Source of the DNA: Bacteroidaceae bacterium
Lineage (GTDB): Bacteria; Bacteroidota; Bacteroidia; Bacteroidales; Bacteroidaceae
Direction: 5' to 3'
NCBI GenBank assembly: GCA_017428785.1
Contig: JAFRQD010000010.1
Location: forward strand, 1-41,288
DNA: 41,288 nt
Below the pieces are notes generated by a model that made no database searches, was not told where the DNA came from, and was given only the letters and a program-made list of their open reading frames with translations. The translations under genes were made by a program, and so were the position numbers. Numbering within the stretch: position 1 is the first letter of the stretch; each line of letters opens with the position of its first letter. Of this stretch, positions 34,028 to 41,288 are shown piece by piece.

Positions 34028-34421
34028 AGGTTAAACTTTTTAGGTTAATAATTTGAAGTTTTTTTAGGTTTGAATTGTATTTTGCTTATGAAAATTCATT
34101 TATTGCGCTTAAAATTATAATTAAATAAGGTAACTGCAAAATTTTTTTATGAATTTATAGTCTATTTTTTTCGATTTTGAATATGGTTTTGCAAAACAGG
34201 CGCAAAACGACCTCTTTTGCGGGCGTTTTTTATGCCTTGAAGGGCACTTGAAAACGCCGCGTGCGGCGATGCCCAACGCCGCACGCGGGGATTGCCATCG
34301 CCGCACGCGGAAATTGCCATCGCCGCAGGCGGCGTTTTCAAGCCCCTCTGCCGGACTTTTGACTTTCCACACAACAGACTGAAAATCACAGAGTAAAGGC
34401 CTCTGTCTCTTTATACGGGTC
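34028..34421. other. Intergenic region upstream of the 1610-aa gene
   Basis: The left part (34028-34190) is very AT-rich and probably holds the promoter of the 1610-aa gene, but I see no clean TAnnTTTG. A short hairpin, CGCAAAA/TTTTGCG, lies at about 34201-34221 and may end the patatin transcript. The four-unit 22-bp element, copy 3, occupies 34247-34342. No gene is supported. Confidence 0.55.
34247..34342. repeat. Four-unit 22-bp palindromic element, copy 3
   Basis: Units start at 34255, 34277, 34299 and 34321, all 22 bp, with cores CGCCGCGTGCGG, CGCCGCACGCGG (twice) and CGCCGCAGGCGG. The 25-bp ends at 34247-34271 and 34318-34342 are reverse complements with one mismatch and begin CTTGAAAACGCCGC. 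The right flank (CCTCTGC, then GG) is shared with copy 2, so the mobile or duplicated unit may extend slightly beyond the inverted ends. Confidence 0.9.
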
Positions 34422-35264
34422 TCATACAAATTCCCGTATCGCGGACAGCATTTCCTCTGCTTTGACCCGACCCATCGCATAGACGCGGCGCATCTTCCGC
34501 TCATCCTGCTCCGTCCGCCCGATAGGAAGCGTGTCCTGAGGATAGATGAGGAGGATGTTGCCCTGGCGTTCCTGCTCCTCGAGAAAAGCCAGCTCGGCGT
34601 TATACATGAGGTGGCGGCGCGACATAGCCCGGACAATGGCGGGATAGCACCTCATGAAGAGATGGAAGAGAGGCATCAGCTTAGTCCGCCTCTTGTAGAA
34701 GCCCTTGGGTTGCGTCAGCACCACCACGTTGCGCCCGAAGCCCTGCTCCTGGAAGTAGCGGAGGGGTATGGAGTCACTGATTCCTCCGTCGAGAAGAAGC
34801 CTGCCCTCTATGCAGACCGGCTTGGAGACGAGCGGCATGGAGGCCGATGCGCGTATCCATTCCAGACCATCATCGTCCATGCAATCGAGGCGATGATACA
34901 CGGGCTCGCCCGTCCGGACATCGGTGCAGACCACATGAAACTCGGCGGGGTCGGCGTTGTAGGCATCGAAATCGAAGATGTCCAGCTCGTTCGGCAAGGT
35001 ATGATAGCTGAACTCTGCCGCCACGAGGTCGCCCGTCTTCAAAAGGCTCCGCAGCCCCATGTAGCGGGGGTCGTCCTTGAACCGGATGTTATAGCGCAGG
35101 ACACGGCCTATCTGGTGCGACTTGAAGTTGCAACCGAACGTAGCGCCGGCCGAAACGCCCACGATGCCGTCGAAACGGATGCCATGCTCCATCATCACAT
35201 CCATCACGCCAGCCGTGAACAAACCGCGCATCCCGCCACCTTCTAAAACCAGTCCTTTCTTCAT
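34422..35264 (-). CDS. Patatin-like phospholipase family protein
   Basis: This 280-residue protein has all patatin signatures near the expected places: the oxyanion-hole motif LEGGGMRGLFTAGV at residues 7-20, the nucleophile GVSAGATFG (about 36-44) and the DGGISDSIP motif with the catalytic aspartate (about 160). Ser and Asp form a dyad that cleaves phospholipid acyl esters. No signal peptide or beta-barrel domain is present, so it is probably cytoplasmic. It is a single gene transcribed away from the helicase; their promoters share a 77-nt divergent spacer. Confidence 0.9.
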   Translation of the reverse strand: MKKGLVLEGGGMRGLFTAGVMDVMMEHGIRFDGIVGVSAGATFGCNFKSHQIGRVLRYNIRFKDDPRYMGLRSLLKTGDLVAAEFSYHTLPNELDIFDFDAYNADPAEFHVVCTDVRTGEPVYHRLDCMDDDGLEWIRASASMPLVSKPVCIEGRLLLDGGISDSIPLRYFQEQGFGRNVVVLTQPKGFYKRRTKLMPLFHLFMRCYPAIVRAMSRRHLMYNAELAFLEEQERQGNILLIYPQDTLPIGRTEQDERKMRRVYAMGRVKAEEMLSAIREFV

Positions 35265-35271
35265 CGCTCGG

Positions 35272-35279
35272 CAAAGTTA
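35272..35279 (-). promoter_or_regulatory. -7 element of the patatin gene promoter
   Basis: TAACTTTG on the minus strand at 35279-35272 lies 7 nt upstream of the ATG at 35264, so the leader would be extremely short or absent. No clear -33 TTTG is seen; that position is taken by the CTATGAA repeats. Confidence 0.55.
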
Positions 35280-35287
35280 CGAAAAAA

Positions 35288-35315
35288 CTATGGACTATGA
35301 ACTATGAACTATGAA
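35288..35315. repeat. Four tandem 7-bp CTATGAA units between divergent promoters
   Basis: CTATGGA at 35288-35294 is followed by three perfect CTATGAA units to 35315. The array lies between the minus-strand -7 box at 35272 and the plus-strand -7 box at 35326. A related CATAAACTATGAACTA segment lies upstream of the pckA promoter near 40414-40430. Confidence 0.8.
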
Positions 35316-35325
35316 CTTTTTTCCG

Positions 35326-35333
35326 TACCTTTG
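35326..35333 (+). promoter_or_regulatory. -7 element of the DEAD-box helicase promoter
   Basis: TACCTTTG at 35326-35333 lies 8 nt before the ATG at 35342, predicting a leaderless or nearly leaderless mRNA. The downstream bases CAGCCGA resemble the start region after the pckA promoter. Confidence 0.6.
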
Positions 35334-35341
35334 CAGCCGAT

Positions 35342-37297
35342 ATGAAAAATTTCACCGAACTGGGGCTTGTCCAGCCGCTGCTGCAAGCCATCGAAGAACT
35401 GGGATACGAGCGCCCCATGCCCGTGCAGGAGGAAGTGATTCCCTACCTGCTGAACAATGATACCGACCTTATTGCACTGGCTCAGACCGGCACAGGAAAG
35501 ACGGCAGCCTACGGGCTTCCGCTGCTGCAGAAGCTGGCCCCCTCCCCGCTCCCCCTTTGGGGGAGTGCTTTAGATGGCGAGTCAGCAGAGACTGTGGCAC
35601 TCCCCCAAAGGGGGAGCGGGGAGGGGCCTTCCATTCTCATCCTCAGCCCTACACGCGAGCTCTGCCTGCAGATTGCCGACGACTTGGAGGGTTTCAGCAA
35701 ATATCTGCCCGAAACGGAAATCGTGGCTATCTATGGCGGCACGAACATCGAGCCGCAGATACGCGCCCTGCAGCACGGTGTGGACATCATCGTGGCAACA
35801 CCCGGCAGGCTGATGGACCTGATGAACCGAGGCGTGGCGGACCTCTCGAAGGTGCAATACGTAGTGCTCGACGAGGCCGACGAGATGCTGTCGATGGGCT
35901 TTCAGGAAGAGCTGGACAGCATCCTCGCAGGCATCCCCAGCCAGCATCGCACACTGCTCTTCAGCGCCACGATGAGTCAGGAGATAGAACGCATCGCGCA
36001 GAACTACCTGACCGATGCCAAGCAGATTCAGGTGGGCAGCCGTAACGAGGGAGCCGAGAACGTCAACCATATATATTATATGGTACACGCGCGTGACAAA
36101 TACCTCGCCCTGAAGCGCATCGTGGACTACTACCCGCGCATCTACGCCATCATCTTCTGCCGCACACGCCTCGAGACACAAGAGGTGGCAGACAACCTGA
36201 TTCGCGACGGCTACAACGCCGATGCCTTGCACGGCGAGCTGTCACAACAGCAGCGCGAGCTCACGATGCAGAAGTTCCGACGCCATCGCATCCAGCTCCT
36301 TGTGGCAACCGATGTGGCGGCTCGTGGCTTGGATGTGGACGACCTGACGCACGTCATCAATTATGGCATGCCCGACGATGTGGAATACTACACGCATCGG
36401 TCTGGCCGCACGGGGCGCGCAGGCAAGAAGGGCACAAGCATCTGCATCATCGGCATGCGCGAGAAGAGCAAGATCAAGCACATAGAAAAGGAGATTCAAA
36501 AGACCTTCGAGCAAGGCACACTGCCCGAACCGCGCGACATCTGCACCAAGCAACTCTATCATGTCATCGACGACATCGAACGAATCGAGGTGGACGAGGA
36601 AGAGATCGCGCCCTTCATGGACGAAGTTCAGAAGCGCTGGGAATGGCTCGACAAGACCGACCTCATCAAGCGCATACTCTCGCGTGAGTTCGGCCGCTTC
36701 CTGCAGTACTACGCAGTAGAGGCTCCCCTTTCATCTCCCCAAGAGGGAGAGAAATCATCCCGCTCAAGAGACAAGAGAGGCGCTGCCAAGCGGACAGCCG
36801 AGGAAGGCTACGTCCGTCTGTTCCTCAATGTGGGCAAGATAGACGGCATGTATGCTCGCGAGATCATCGGCCTCATCAACAAGAATGTGCAAGGCGACAA
36901 GGTGGCTGTGGGCAGGATAGACCTGATGAAGAACTTCTCGTTCATCGAGGTGAAACAGGTCGACCTGAACCGCGTCGTGAAGGGCTTGAAGCATGGCGTT
37001 ACGGTGAAGGGAAGAAGCGTGGTCTGCGACATAGCAACGGATGAACCTCAGCAGAAAGATAATAAGCCCATTCGCAAAGAAAAACCTGCCAACAAGCCTC
37101 ACCAAGAGAAACCGGGCAAGCCATCTCGCGAAGAACGCGGCTACACGGCTCCTCGAGGCAAGAAGTATTATAAGAAAGAGGACTGGATGAAGTTCCTCCA
37201 CCCTGAGAAGCCCGGCAAGAAGAACGAGCTGAAAGGTGAGGTTCCCGACTTTAGCGAAGAAGGCTGGGCAAGAAGGAAGCCAAAGAAGAACAAATAG
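35342..37297 (+). CDS. DEAD-box ATP-dependent RNA helicase with DbpA-type RNA-binding domain
   Basis: This 651-residue helicase has the Q motif near 15-28, motif I AQTGTGKT at 47-54, Ia PTREL, TPGRL, motif II DEAD at 177-180, SAT near 207, and motifs IV-VI including ARGLD and HRSGRTGRAG (about 350). A DbpA/CsdA-type RNA-binding domain lies at about 488-565 (GYVRLFLNVGKIDGMYAREI), followed by a basic Lys/Pro-rich tail. It probably remodels rRNA during ribosome assembly or mRNA in the cold. Residues about 66-97, between motifs I and Ia, are encoded by an 88-bp inverted-repeat element. A smaller palindrome near 36735-36750 encodes the linker before the RNA-binding domain. Confidence 0.93.
   Translation: MKNFTELGLVQPLLQAIEELGYERPMPVQEEVIPYLLNNDTDLIALAQTGTGKTAAYGLPLLQKLAPSPLPLWGSALDGESAETVALPQRGSGEGPSILILSPTRELCLQIADDLEGFSKYLPETEIVAIYGGTNIEPQIRALQHGVDIIVATPGRLMDLMNRGVADLSKVQYVVLDEADEMLSMGFQEELDSILAGIPSQHRTLLFSATMSQEIERIAQNYLTDAKQIQVGSRNEGAENVNHIYYMVHARDKYLALKRIVDYYPRIYAIIFCRTRLETQEVADNLIRDGYNADALHGELSQQQRELTMQKFRRHRIQLLVATDVAARGLDVDDLTHVINYGMPDDVEYYTHRSGRTGRAGKKGTSICIIGMREKSKIKHIEKEIQKTFEQGTLPEPRDICTKQLYHVIDDIERIEVDEEEIAPFMDEVQKRWEWLDKTDLIKRILSREFGRFLQYYAVEAPLSSPQEGEKSSRSRDKRGAAKRTAEEGYVRLFLNVGKIDGMYAREIIGLINKNVQGDKVAVGRIDLMKNFSFIEVKQVDLNRVVKGLKHGVTVKGRSVVCDIATDEPQQKDNKPIRKEKPANKPHQEKPGKPSREERGYTAPRGKKYYKKEDWMKFLHPEKPGKKNELKGEVPDFSEEGWARRKPKKNK
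35539..35626. repeat. 88-bp inverted-repeat element in frame inside the helicase gene
   Basis: The arms at 35539-35568 and 35597-35626 are perfect 30-bp reverse complements around a 28-nt loop. Each arm contains its own hairpin, CTCCCCC-TTT-GGGGGAG. The sequence is translated as part of the helicase (SPLPLWGSALDGESAE, then ALPQRGSGEG) without breaking the frame. It is the longest member of the CTCCCC palindrome family in this window. Confidence 0.9.
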
Positions 37298-37302
37298 AAA
37301 GG

Positions 37303-37323
37303 CCCCCTACCCCATTCAGGGGG
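37303..37323. repeat. Short CCCCCT/AGGGGG palindrome after the helicase gene
   Basis: CCCCCT at 37303-37308 pairs with AGGGGG at 37318-37323 in the 62-nt space between the helicase and the peptidase gene. It belongs to the same palindrome type as those in dsbD and the helicase. A weak hairpin in a probable two-gene transcript is the most that can be said. Confidence 0.5.
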
Positions 37324-37359
37324 AACAATTGATAAATGAAACAAATGGTAAACGACAAG

Positions 37360-39504
37360 ATGAAAAAGATAATCCTTTGCGCCGCATTGTGTGCGCTTTC
37401 GTGCCTCTCCCGTGCCGACGAAGGCATGTGGATGCTGAACCGTATCGACGAGAAGACCGCCGCAGCCATGAAGAGCCTCGGTCTTGAGCTGACGCCCGAC
37501 CAACTCTACAGTACTGAACACGCCAGCCTGAAGGACTGCGTGGTGGACTTCGGCGACTTCTGTTCGGGTGTCGTGGTAAGCAAAGACGGCCTCGTCTTCA
37601 CCAATCATCACTGTGGCTACGGGGCGATCCAGAGCCTCTCGACGCCGGAAGACGACATCCTGACGAACGGCTTCGTGGCCTACAAGCGCAAGCAGGAACG
37701 CCCCGTGGACGGGCTGTTCGTGAAGTTCCTGCAGCGCACAGAGGAATGCACCGAGCGCGTCGTGCAAGCCCTCAATGAAATCTATGAGGCGCACCCCGAG
37801 GAATCGAAGGCCGAGCTCAACAAACAAAAGACAGACAGCATCATGGGAGCCGTTGAGAAGGAGTTGCGAGAGGCCAACCCGGGGCTGGAGTGCACGGTCA
37901 AGCGCTACTATAGCAGCAACGCCTTCTACGCCAGCTACTACAAGGTCTATCGGGACATCCGCCTCGTCTTCACGGCGACAGAGACGCTGGGCAAGTTCGG
38001 CGGCGACACCGACAACTGGATGTGGCCCCGCCAGACGTGCGACTTCAGTGTCTTCCGCATCTATGCCGACAAGAAGGGCGAGCCGGCCGAATACAGCCCG
38101 AGGAATGTGCCTCTGCGCTGCCAGAACTATGCCCGCATCTCCACTGAAGGCTTCCGCAACGGCGACTTCTGCATGACGGTCGGCTACCCGGGAAGCACCA
38201 GCCGCTACCTCAGCTCATGGGGTATCGACGAGCGCATCAATGCCAAGAACGTCAGCACGATACAGGTTCGCGGCAAGAAGCAGGAGGTGTGGAAGCGCTT
38301 CATGGACGCCGACCGCGCCGTAGGCATCAAGTACGCCAGCAAATGGGCCAGCAGCAGCAACTACTGGAAGAACAGCATCGGCATGAACAAAGCCATTGCC
38401 GACCTGGGCGTCATCGGCCAGAAGCAGCAGCTCGAGGAGAAAGTGCGCCAGTGGTATGAAGGCCGCCTGGACCTCAAGGAACGCTTCGGCGACATGTTCC
38501 ACGAGCTCGAGCAAGCCTACGGCAAGCGCCGCAACGATGTCTATGCAGCCGGCTTCTTCCGCGAGACATTCATGCGAGGCATCGAACTCTATCGTGCCGC
38601 CAACATGCTCAACTCGATGCCGCAGGATGCCGACAGCACCGAGGCTGCCCAGGTGCGCAGCAGCATGGAGGCTTTCTTCAAGGATTACGACGCGAAGCTC
38701 GACGAAGCAACCATGGTGGCCCTTCTCCGCAACTACCGCAATCAGGTGCAGGACAAGAGCTATTGGCCCGAATGCTATGCCACAATCGACAGCCTCTACG
38801 GAGGCGACGAGGCAGCCTACGCCCACGATGTCTTTGCCCGCACCATCTGTCTCGACCCCTCGGCTGTGGACAAGGTGCTTGCCGACAGCACCCTTCGCGA
38901 CACAGACCTCGCCCTGCTCTATGCGCAGGACATCCCGACCAAGATTCAGGAGATAAGCGGCAACAGTCGCGACGCCACGACCGCTATCGACTACAACGAG
39001 CATCTGCTGACGCAGGCGCTCCTCGAGATGGATCAGGAGACGCCGCACTACAGCGACGCCAACTTCACGATGCGTCTCTCCTATGGCTACATCCAGGACT
39101 ACACGGCGAAAGGCACTCACTACCAGTACTACACCAACGTCCAAAGCCTGCTCGACAAGGCCGCCAAGCAAGGCGAAATAGAGGACTACAAGCTGGAGGA
39201 CGACATCATCAGCCTCCTCAAGAAAGGCGACTGGGGGCGATATGCCGACAAGACGACGGGCGACATGCACCTCTGCTTCCTTTCCAATAACGATATCACG
39301 GGCGGCAACTCCGGTTCTCCGATGTTCAACGGCAAAGGCGAGCTGCTTGGCCTGGCATTCGACGGCAACTGGGATGCCATGTCGGGCGACATCTCCTTCG
39401 ACCACAACCTGCAGCGATGCATCGGCGTCGATGTCCGCTTCGTACTCTTCATCATCGACAAATGGGGACACGGCAAGCGGATAATCAAGGAACTGCTGCC
39501 TTGA
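37360..39504 (+). CDS. S46-family dipeptidyl-peptidase, DPP7-like
   Basis: This 714-residue exported serine exopeptidase releases dipeptides from oligopeptides in the periplasm or at the surface. The signal peptide is MKKIILCAALCALSCLSRA. The catalytic histidine lies in FTNHHCGYGAIQ (about 83-84), the aspartate in DNWMWPRQTCDFSVFRIYAD, and the serine in GGNSGSPMFNGKGE (Ser651). The residue 18 positions after the serine is Gly669. From knowledge of the Porphyromonas enzymes, glycine here goes with DPP7 (hydrophobic P1), while DPP11 (acidic P1) has arginine. An alternative start lies at 37336; 37360 gives the cleaner signal peptide. The length matches DPP7. Confidence 0.92.
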   Translation: MKKIILCAALCALSCLSRADEGMWMLNRIDEKTAAAMKSLGLELTPDQLYSTEHASLKDCVVDFGDFCSGVVVSKDGLVFTNHHCGYGAIQSLSTPEDDILTNGFVAYKRKQERPVDGLFVKFLQRTEECTERVVQALNEIYEAHPEESKAELNKQKTDSIMGAVEKELREANPGLECTVKRYYSSNAFYASYYKVYRDIRLVFTATETLGKFGGDTDNWMWPRQTCDFSVFRIYADKKGEPAEYSPRNVPLRCQNYARISTEGFRNGDFCMTVGYPGSTSRYLSSWGIDERINAKNVSTIQVRGKKQEVWKRFMDADRAVGIKYASKWASSSNYWKNSIGMNKAIADLGVIGQKQQLEEKVRQWYEGRLDLKERFGDMFHELEQAYGKRRNDVYAAGFFRETFMRGIELYRAANMLNSMPQDADSTEAAQVRSSMEAFFKDYDAKLDEATMVALLRNYRNQVQDKSYWPECYATIDSLYGGDEAAYAHDVFARTICLDPSAVDKVLADSTLRDTDLALLYAQDIPTKIQEISGNSRDATTAIDYNEHLLTQALLEMDQETPHYSDANFTMRLSYGYIQDYTAKGTHYQYYTNVQSLLDKAAKQGEIEDYKLEDDIISLLKKGDWGRYADKTTGDMHLCFLSNNDITGGNSGSPMFNGKGELLGLAFDGNWDAMSGDISFDHNLQRCIGVDVRFVLFIIDKWGHGKRIIKELLP

Positions 39505-39534
39505 TTCACATTTTCCGCACCCGCAATTCTTGAT

Positions 39535-39618
39535 TCGCAGCTTGCGTTTCGAGAAATGCAGGCTGCAAACCGACTGATGCAGGTTGCGCTTCTACAGACG
39601 CAGCCTGCGTCTCTATAA
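39535..39618. repeat. Four-unit 21-bp palindromic-core repeat, copy 2
   Basis: Units lie at 39535-39555, 39556-39576, 39577-39597 and 39598-39618, with cores TCGCAGCTTGCGT, ATGCAGGCTGCA, ATGCAGGTTGCG and ACGCAGCCTGCGT. Period, unit number and orientation match the array at 4010-4093. It fills the spacer between the convergent dipeptidyl-peptidase and upp genes, 25 nt past the upp stop codon. Confidence 0.83.
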
Positions 39619-39643
39619 TCTCCTGTACCCAAAAGGGTTATTC

Positions 39644-40306
39644 CTAAAGCTTGGAGCCATAAGCCAGGTCGCCGGCATCGCCAAGCCCGGGCACGATGTA
39701 GCTGTGCTCGTTGAGGATGGGGTCGATGGCTGCGCACCAGAGCTCCACTTCTTCGTACTCGCCCAAACTCTGCTTTATATGCGCCACACCCTCCTCGCTG
39801 GCAATGGCACTCACCAAGATAGCTCGGCGCGGCCTACCGTTCTTGAGTAAGGCAAACAGGCCCAGCTCTATGCTGTAACCCTTTGCCAGCATGGGATCGA
39901 CGATGATGAGCGTCTTGTCCGTCAGGTCGGGCGACGCCATATACTCCACATTCACGCCCACCTTGCTGCATTCCTTGTCCTTATAGTAGCGGAAGGCACT
40001 GACGAAACCATTCTCCGCCCTGTCGAAGACATTGAGGAAGCCCTGATGGAAGGGCAGCCCGGCACGGAAGATGGTGGCCAGCACAATGTCCTCCGAAAGG
40101 CATTGGCACTGGCTGGGAGCCAATGGCGTCTGCACCGTAGTCTCCTTATAACTGAAGCCTTTGCTTATTTCAAACGCCATCATTTCCCCAATGCGCTCCA
40201 GGTTTCTGCGGAAACGCATGCGGTCCTGCTGAATCTGGGCATCGCGAAGTTCACTCACATACTGGTTGATGACGCTCGGCGTCTCGCTCATATTGACAAC
40301 TTTCAT
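39644..40306 (-). CDS. upp: Uracil phosphoribosyltransferase
   Basis: This 220-residue enzyme makes UMP from uracil and PRPP (pyrimidine salvage). The PRPP-binding loop is IIVDPMLAKGYS, where most family members have DPMLATG followed by Gly or Asn; Lys and Tyr here are variants. The uracil-binding C-terminal segment is VPGLGDAGDLAYGSKL. RAGLPFHQGFLNVFDRAENG is the usual central signature. The ATG at 40306 (MKVVNMSETPSVINQYVSEL) is chosen because a promoter lies at 40335-40366, inside the longer frame. It is divergent from pckA. Confidence 0.93.
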   Translation of the reverse strand: MKVVNMSETPSVINQYVSELRDAQIQQDRMRFRRNLERIGEMMAFEISKGFSYKETTVQTPLAPSQCQCLSEDIVLATIFRAGLPFHQGFLNVFDRAENGFVSAFRYYKDKECSKVGVNVEYMASPDLTDKTLIIVDPMLAKGYSIELGLFALLKNGRPRRAILVSAIASEEGVAHIKQSLGEYEEVELWCAAIDPILNEHSYIVPGLGDAGDLAYGSKL

Positions 40307-40334
40307 AGCTGTGTTTTCTTTTAGTTCCTGCCTG

Positions 40335-40366
40335 CAAAGATACAAAATCACATCATAATTGCCAAG
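40335..40366 (-). promoter_or_regulatory. Promoter of upp
   Basis: On the minus strand TATCTTTG at 40342-40335 is the -7 box, and CTTG at 40366-40363 is a near-consensus -33 box 20 nt upstream. The leader to the ATG would be about 22 nt. Confidence 0.7.
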
Positions 40367-40437
40367 TTTGCTTTGCAAAAAAGCAAACAAAACAAATAAT
40401 TATGAACGATGAGCCATAAACTATGAACTAATTTTCG

Positions 40438-40445
40438 TATCTTTG
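40438..40445 (+). promoter_or_regulatory. -7 element of the pckA promoter
   Basis: TATCTTTG at 40438-40445 lies 54 nt before the pckA ATG. No clean -33 TTTG is present; the region upstream carries a CTATGAA-type segment as at the helicase promoter. Confidence 0.6.
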
Positions 40446-40499
40446 CACCCGCTTAAGAGACAAGAAAGTATAAGTCTAACTATAAAATCAACAACACAC

Positions 40500-41288
40500 A
40501 TGGCAACATTGAATTTGGAACAGTACGGCATCACTGGCAGTACCGTGATCGCCCACAATCCTTCCTACGAGTTCCTCTTCAAAGAAGAGACAAAGGCTGA
40601 GCTGACAGGCTACGACAAAGGTCAAGAGACTGAACTCGGCGCTGTAAACGTGATGACAGGCGTCTTCACCGGCCGCTCTCCTAAGGACAAGTACATCGTG
40701 GACAACGACGAGAGCCACAACAATGTATGGTGGACCTCCGAGGCTTACAAGAACGACAACCACCCCATGACCGAAGAGGTATGGGCAAAGGTGAAGGACA
40801 TCGCCATCAAGGAGCTCTCAGGCAAGAAGCTCTACGTGGTGGACGCCTTCTGCGGTGCCAACGAAGCTACCCGCCTGGCTGTCCGCTTCATCGTAGAGGT
40901 GGCTTGGCAGGCTCACTTCATCAAGAACATGTTCATCCAGCCCACAGAGAAGGAGCTCGCTGAGTTCCAGCCCAACTTCGTCATCTTCAACGCCAGCAAG
41001 GCTAAGGTTGAGAACTACAAGGAACTCGGCCTCAACTCCGACACCTGCGTAGCCTTCAACACAAAGGCCCGTCAGCAGGTTATCATCAACACATGGTACG
41101 GCGGCGAGATGAAGAAGGGCATGTTCTCCATGCAGAACTACTACCTGCCCCTGCAGGGCATCGCCTCTATGCACTGCTCCGCCAACACCGATATGGAAGG
41201 CAAGAACACCGCCATCTTCTTCGGCCTCAGCGGCACAGGCAAGACCACACTCTCTACCGACCCGAAGCGTCTCCTCATCGGCGACGAC
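40500..41288 (+). CDS. pckA: Phosphoenolpyruvate carboxykinase (ATP type), N-terminal part
   Basis: The first 263 codons are present; the gene runs off the right edge. The reading starts [20 protein letters not shown] and includes [16 protein letters not shown], the substrate-site region [20 protein letters not shown], and the kinase-1a P-loop [11 protein letters not shown], ending in the metal-binding LIGDD. The enzyme interconverts oxaloacetate plus ATP and PEP plus CO2. In succinate-producing Bacteroidales it commonly runs in the carboxylating direction. The start ATG at 40500-40502 is the only sensible one. Confidence 0.96.
   Translation, partial: MATLNLEQYGITGSTVIAHNPSYEFLFKEETKAELTGYDKGQETELGAVNVMTGVFTGRSPKDKYIVDNDESHNNVWWTSEAYKNDNHPMTEEVWAKVKDIAIKELSGKKLYVVDAFCGANEATRLAVRFIVEVAWQAHFIKNMFIQPTEKELAEFQPNFVIFNASKAKVENYKELGLNSDTCVAFNTKARQQVIINTWYGGEMKKGMFSMQNYYLPLQGIASMHCSANTDMEGKNTAIFFGLSGTGKTTLSTDPKRLLIGDD

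Noticed and set aside
11254-34342. 22-bp arrays as possible CRISPR arrays
   Set aside because: There are no unique spacers: units are contiguous, palindromic and limited to four, and no cas genes are nearby.

Overview
The window looks like chromosome of a Bacteroidales bacterium, most likely Prevotella or a close relative. The evidence is the Bacteroidetes-type promoter pattern (TTTG, about 20 nt, TAnnTTTG) upstream of many genes, an str/S10 ribosomal cluster without tuf between fusA and rpsJ, an S46 dipeptidyl-peptidase, and large secreted proteins that end in a 'GQRLSKPxKGINIxxGKK' type tail typical of this group. No tRNA, rRNA or CRISPR array was recognised.

Layout. 1-3791 (minus): rpsL-rpsG-fusA-rpsJ-rplC, with rplC running off the window. 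4134-6212 (minus): a DsbD-type thiol:disulfide interchange protein. 6622-11163 (plus): a 1513-aa LamG/GLUG surface protein behind a consensus promoter. 11387-12734 (minus): a three-gene ECF sigma factor module with overlapping start and stop codons. 12982-14019 (plus): a REP-associated tyrosine (HUH, Y1) transposase flanked by, and containing, its probable REP hairpins. 14080-14700 (minus): a chloramphenicol-acetyltransferase-like enzyme. 14863-25042 (plus): a host-glycan cluster made of a 2409-aa protein that fuses an M60 metallopeptidase to a GH33 sialidase, a 60-aa peptide, an SGNH hydrolase and a metallophosphoesterase. 25213-34027 (minus, convergent): a 1610-aa LamG/GLUG protein, an EEP-family phosphodiesterase, a DUF4468-like protein and an esterase. 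34422-35264 (minus): a patatin-like phospholipase. 35342-39504 (plus): a DEAD-box RNA helicase and an S46 dipeptidyl-peptidase. 39644-40306 (minus): uracil phosphoribosyltransferase. 40500-end (plus): PEP carboxykinase, partial.

How it may work together (inference). The 6.6-34 kb region looks like a secreted system for attacking host mucin-type glycoproteins. The M60/GH33 fusion could desialylate and cut the same glycoprotein. The SGNH hydrolase could remove acyl groups, and the LamG/GLUG proteins could act as adhesins or glycan binders. Four of the secreted proteins share a C-terminal sorting-like tail.

The most unusual content is the repeats. At least five palindromic families occur: the RAYT-associated REPs, a 22-bp four-unit element (three copies), a 21-bp four-unit element (two copies), CTCCCC/GGGGAG palindromes, and a 30-bp inverted repeat. 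All four convergent gene junctions hold an inverted repeat, and the families differ from junction to junction. Palindromes of three kinds also sit in frame inside the coding sequences of DsbD, the helicase and the transposase.
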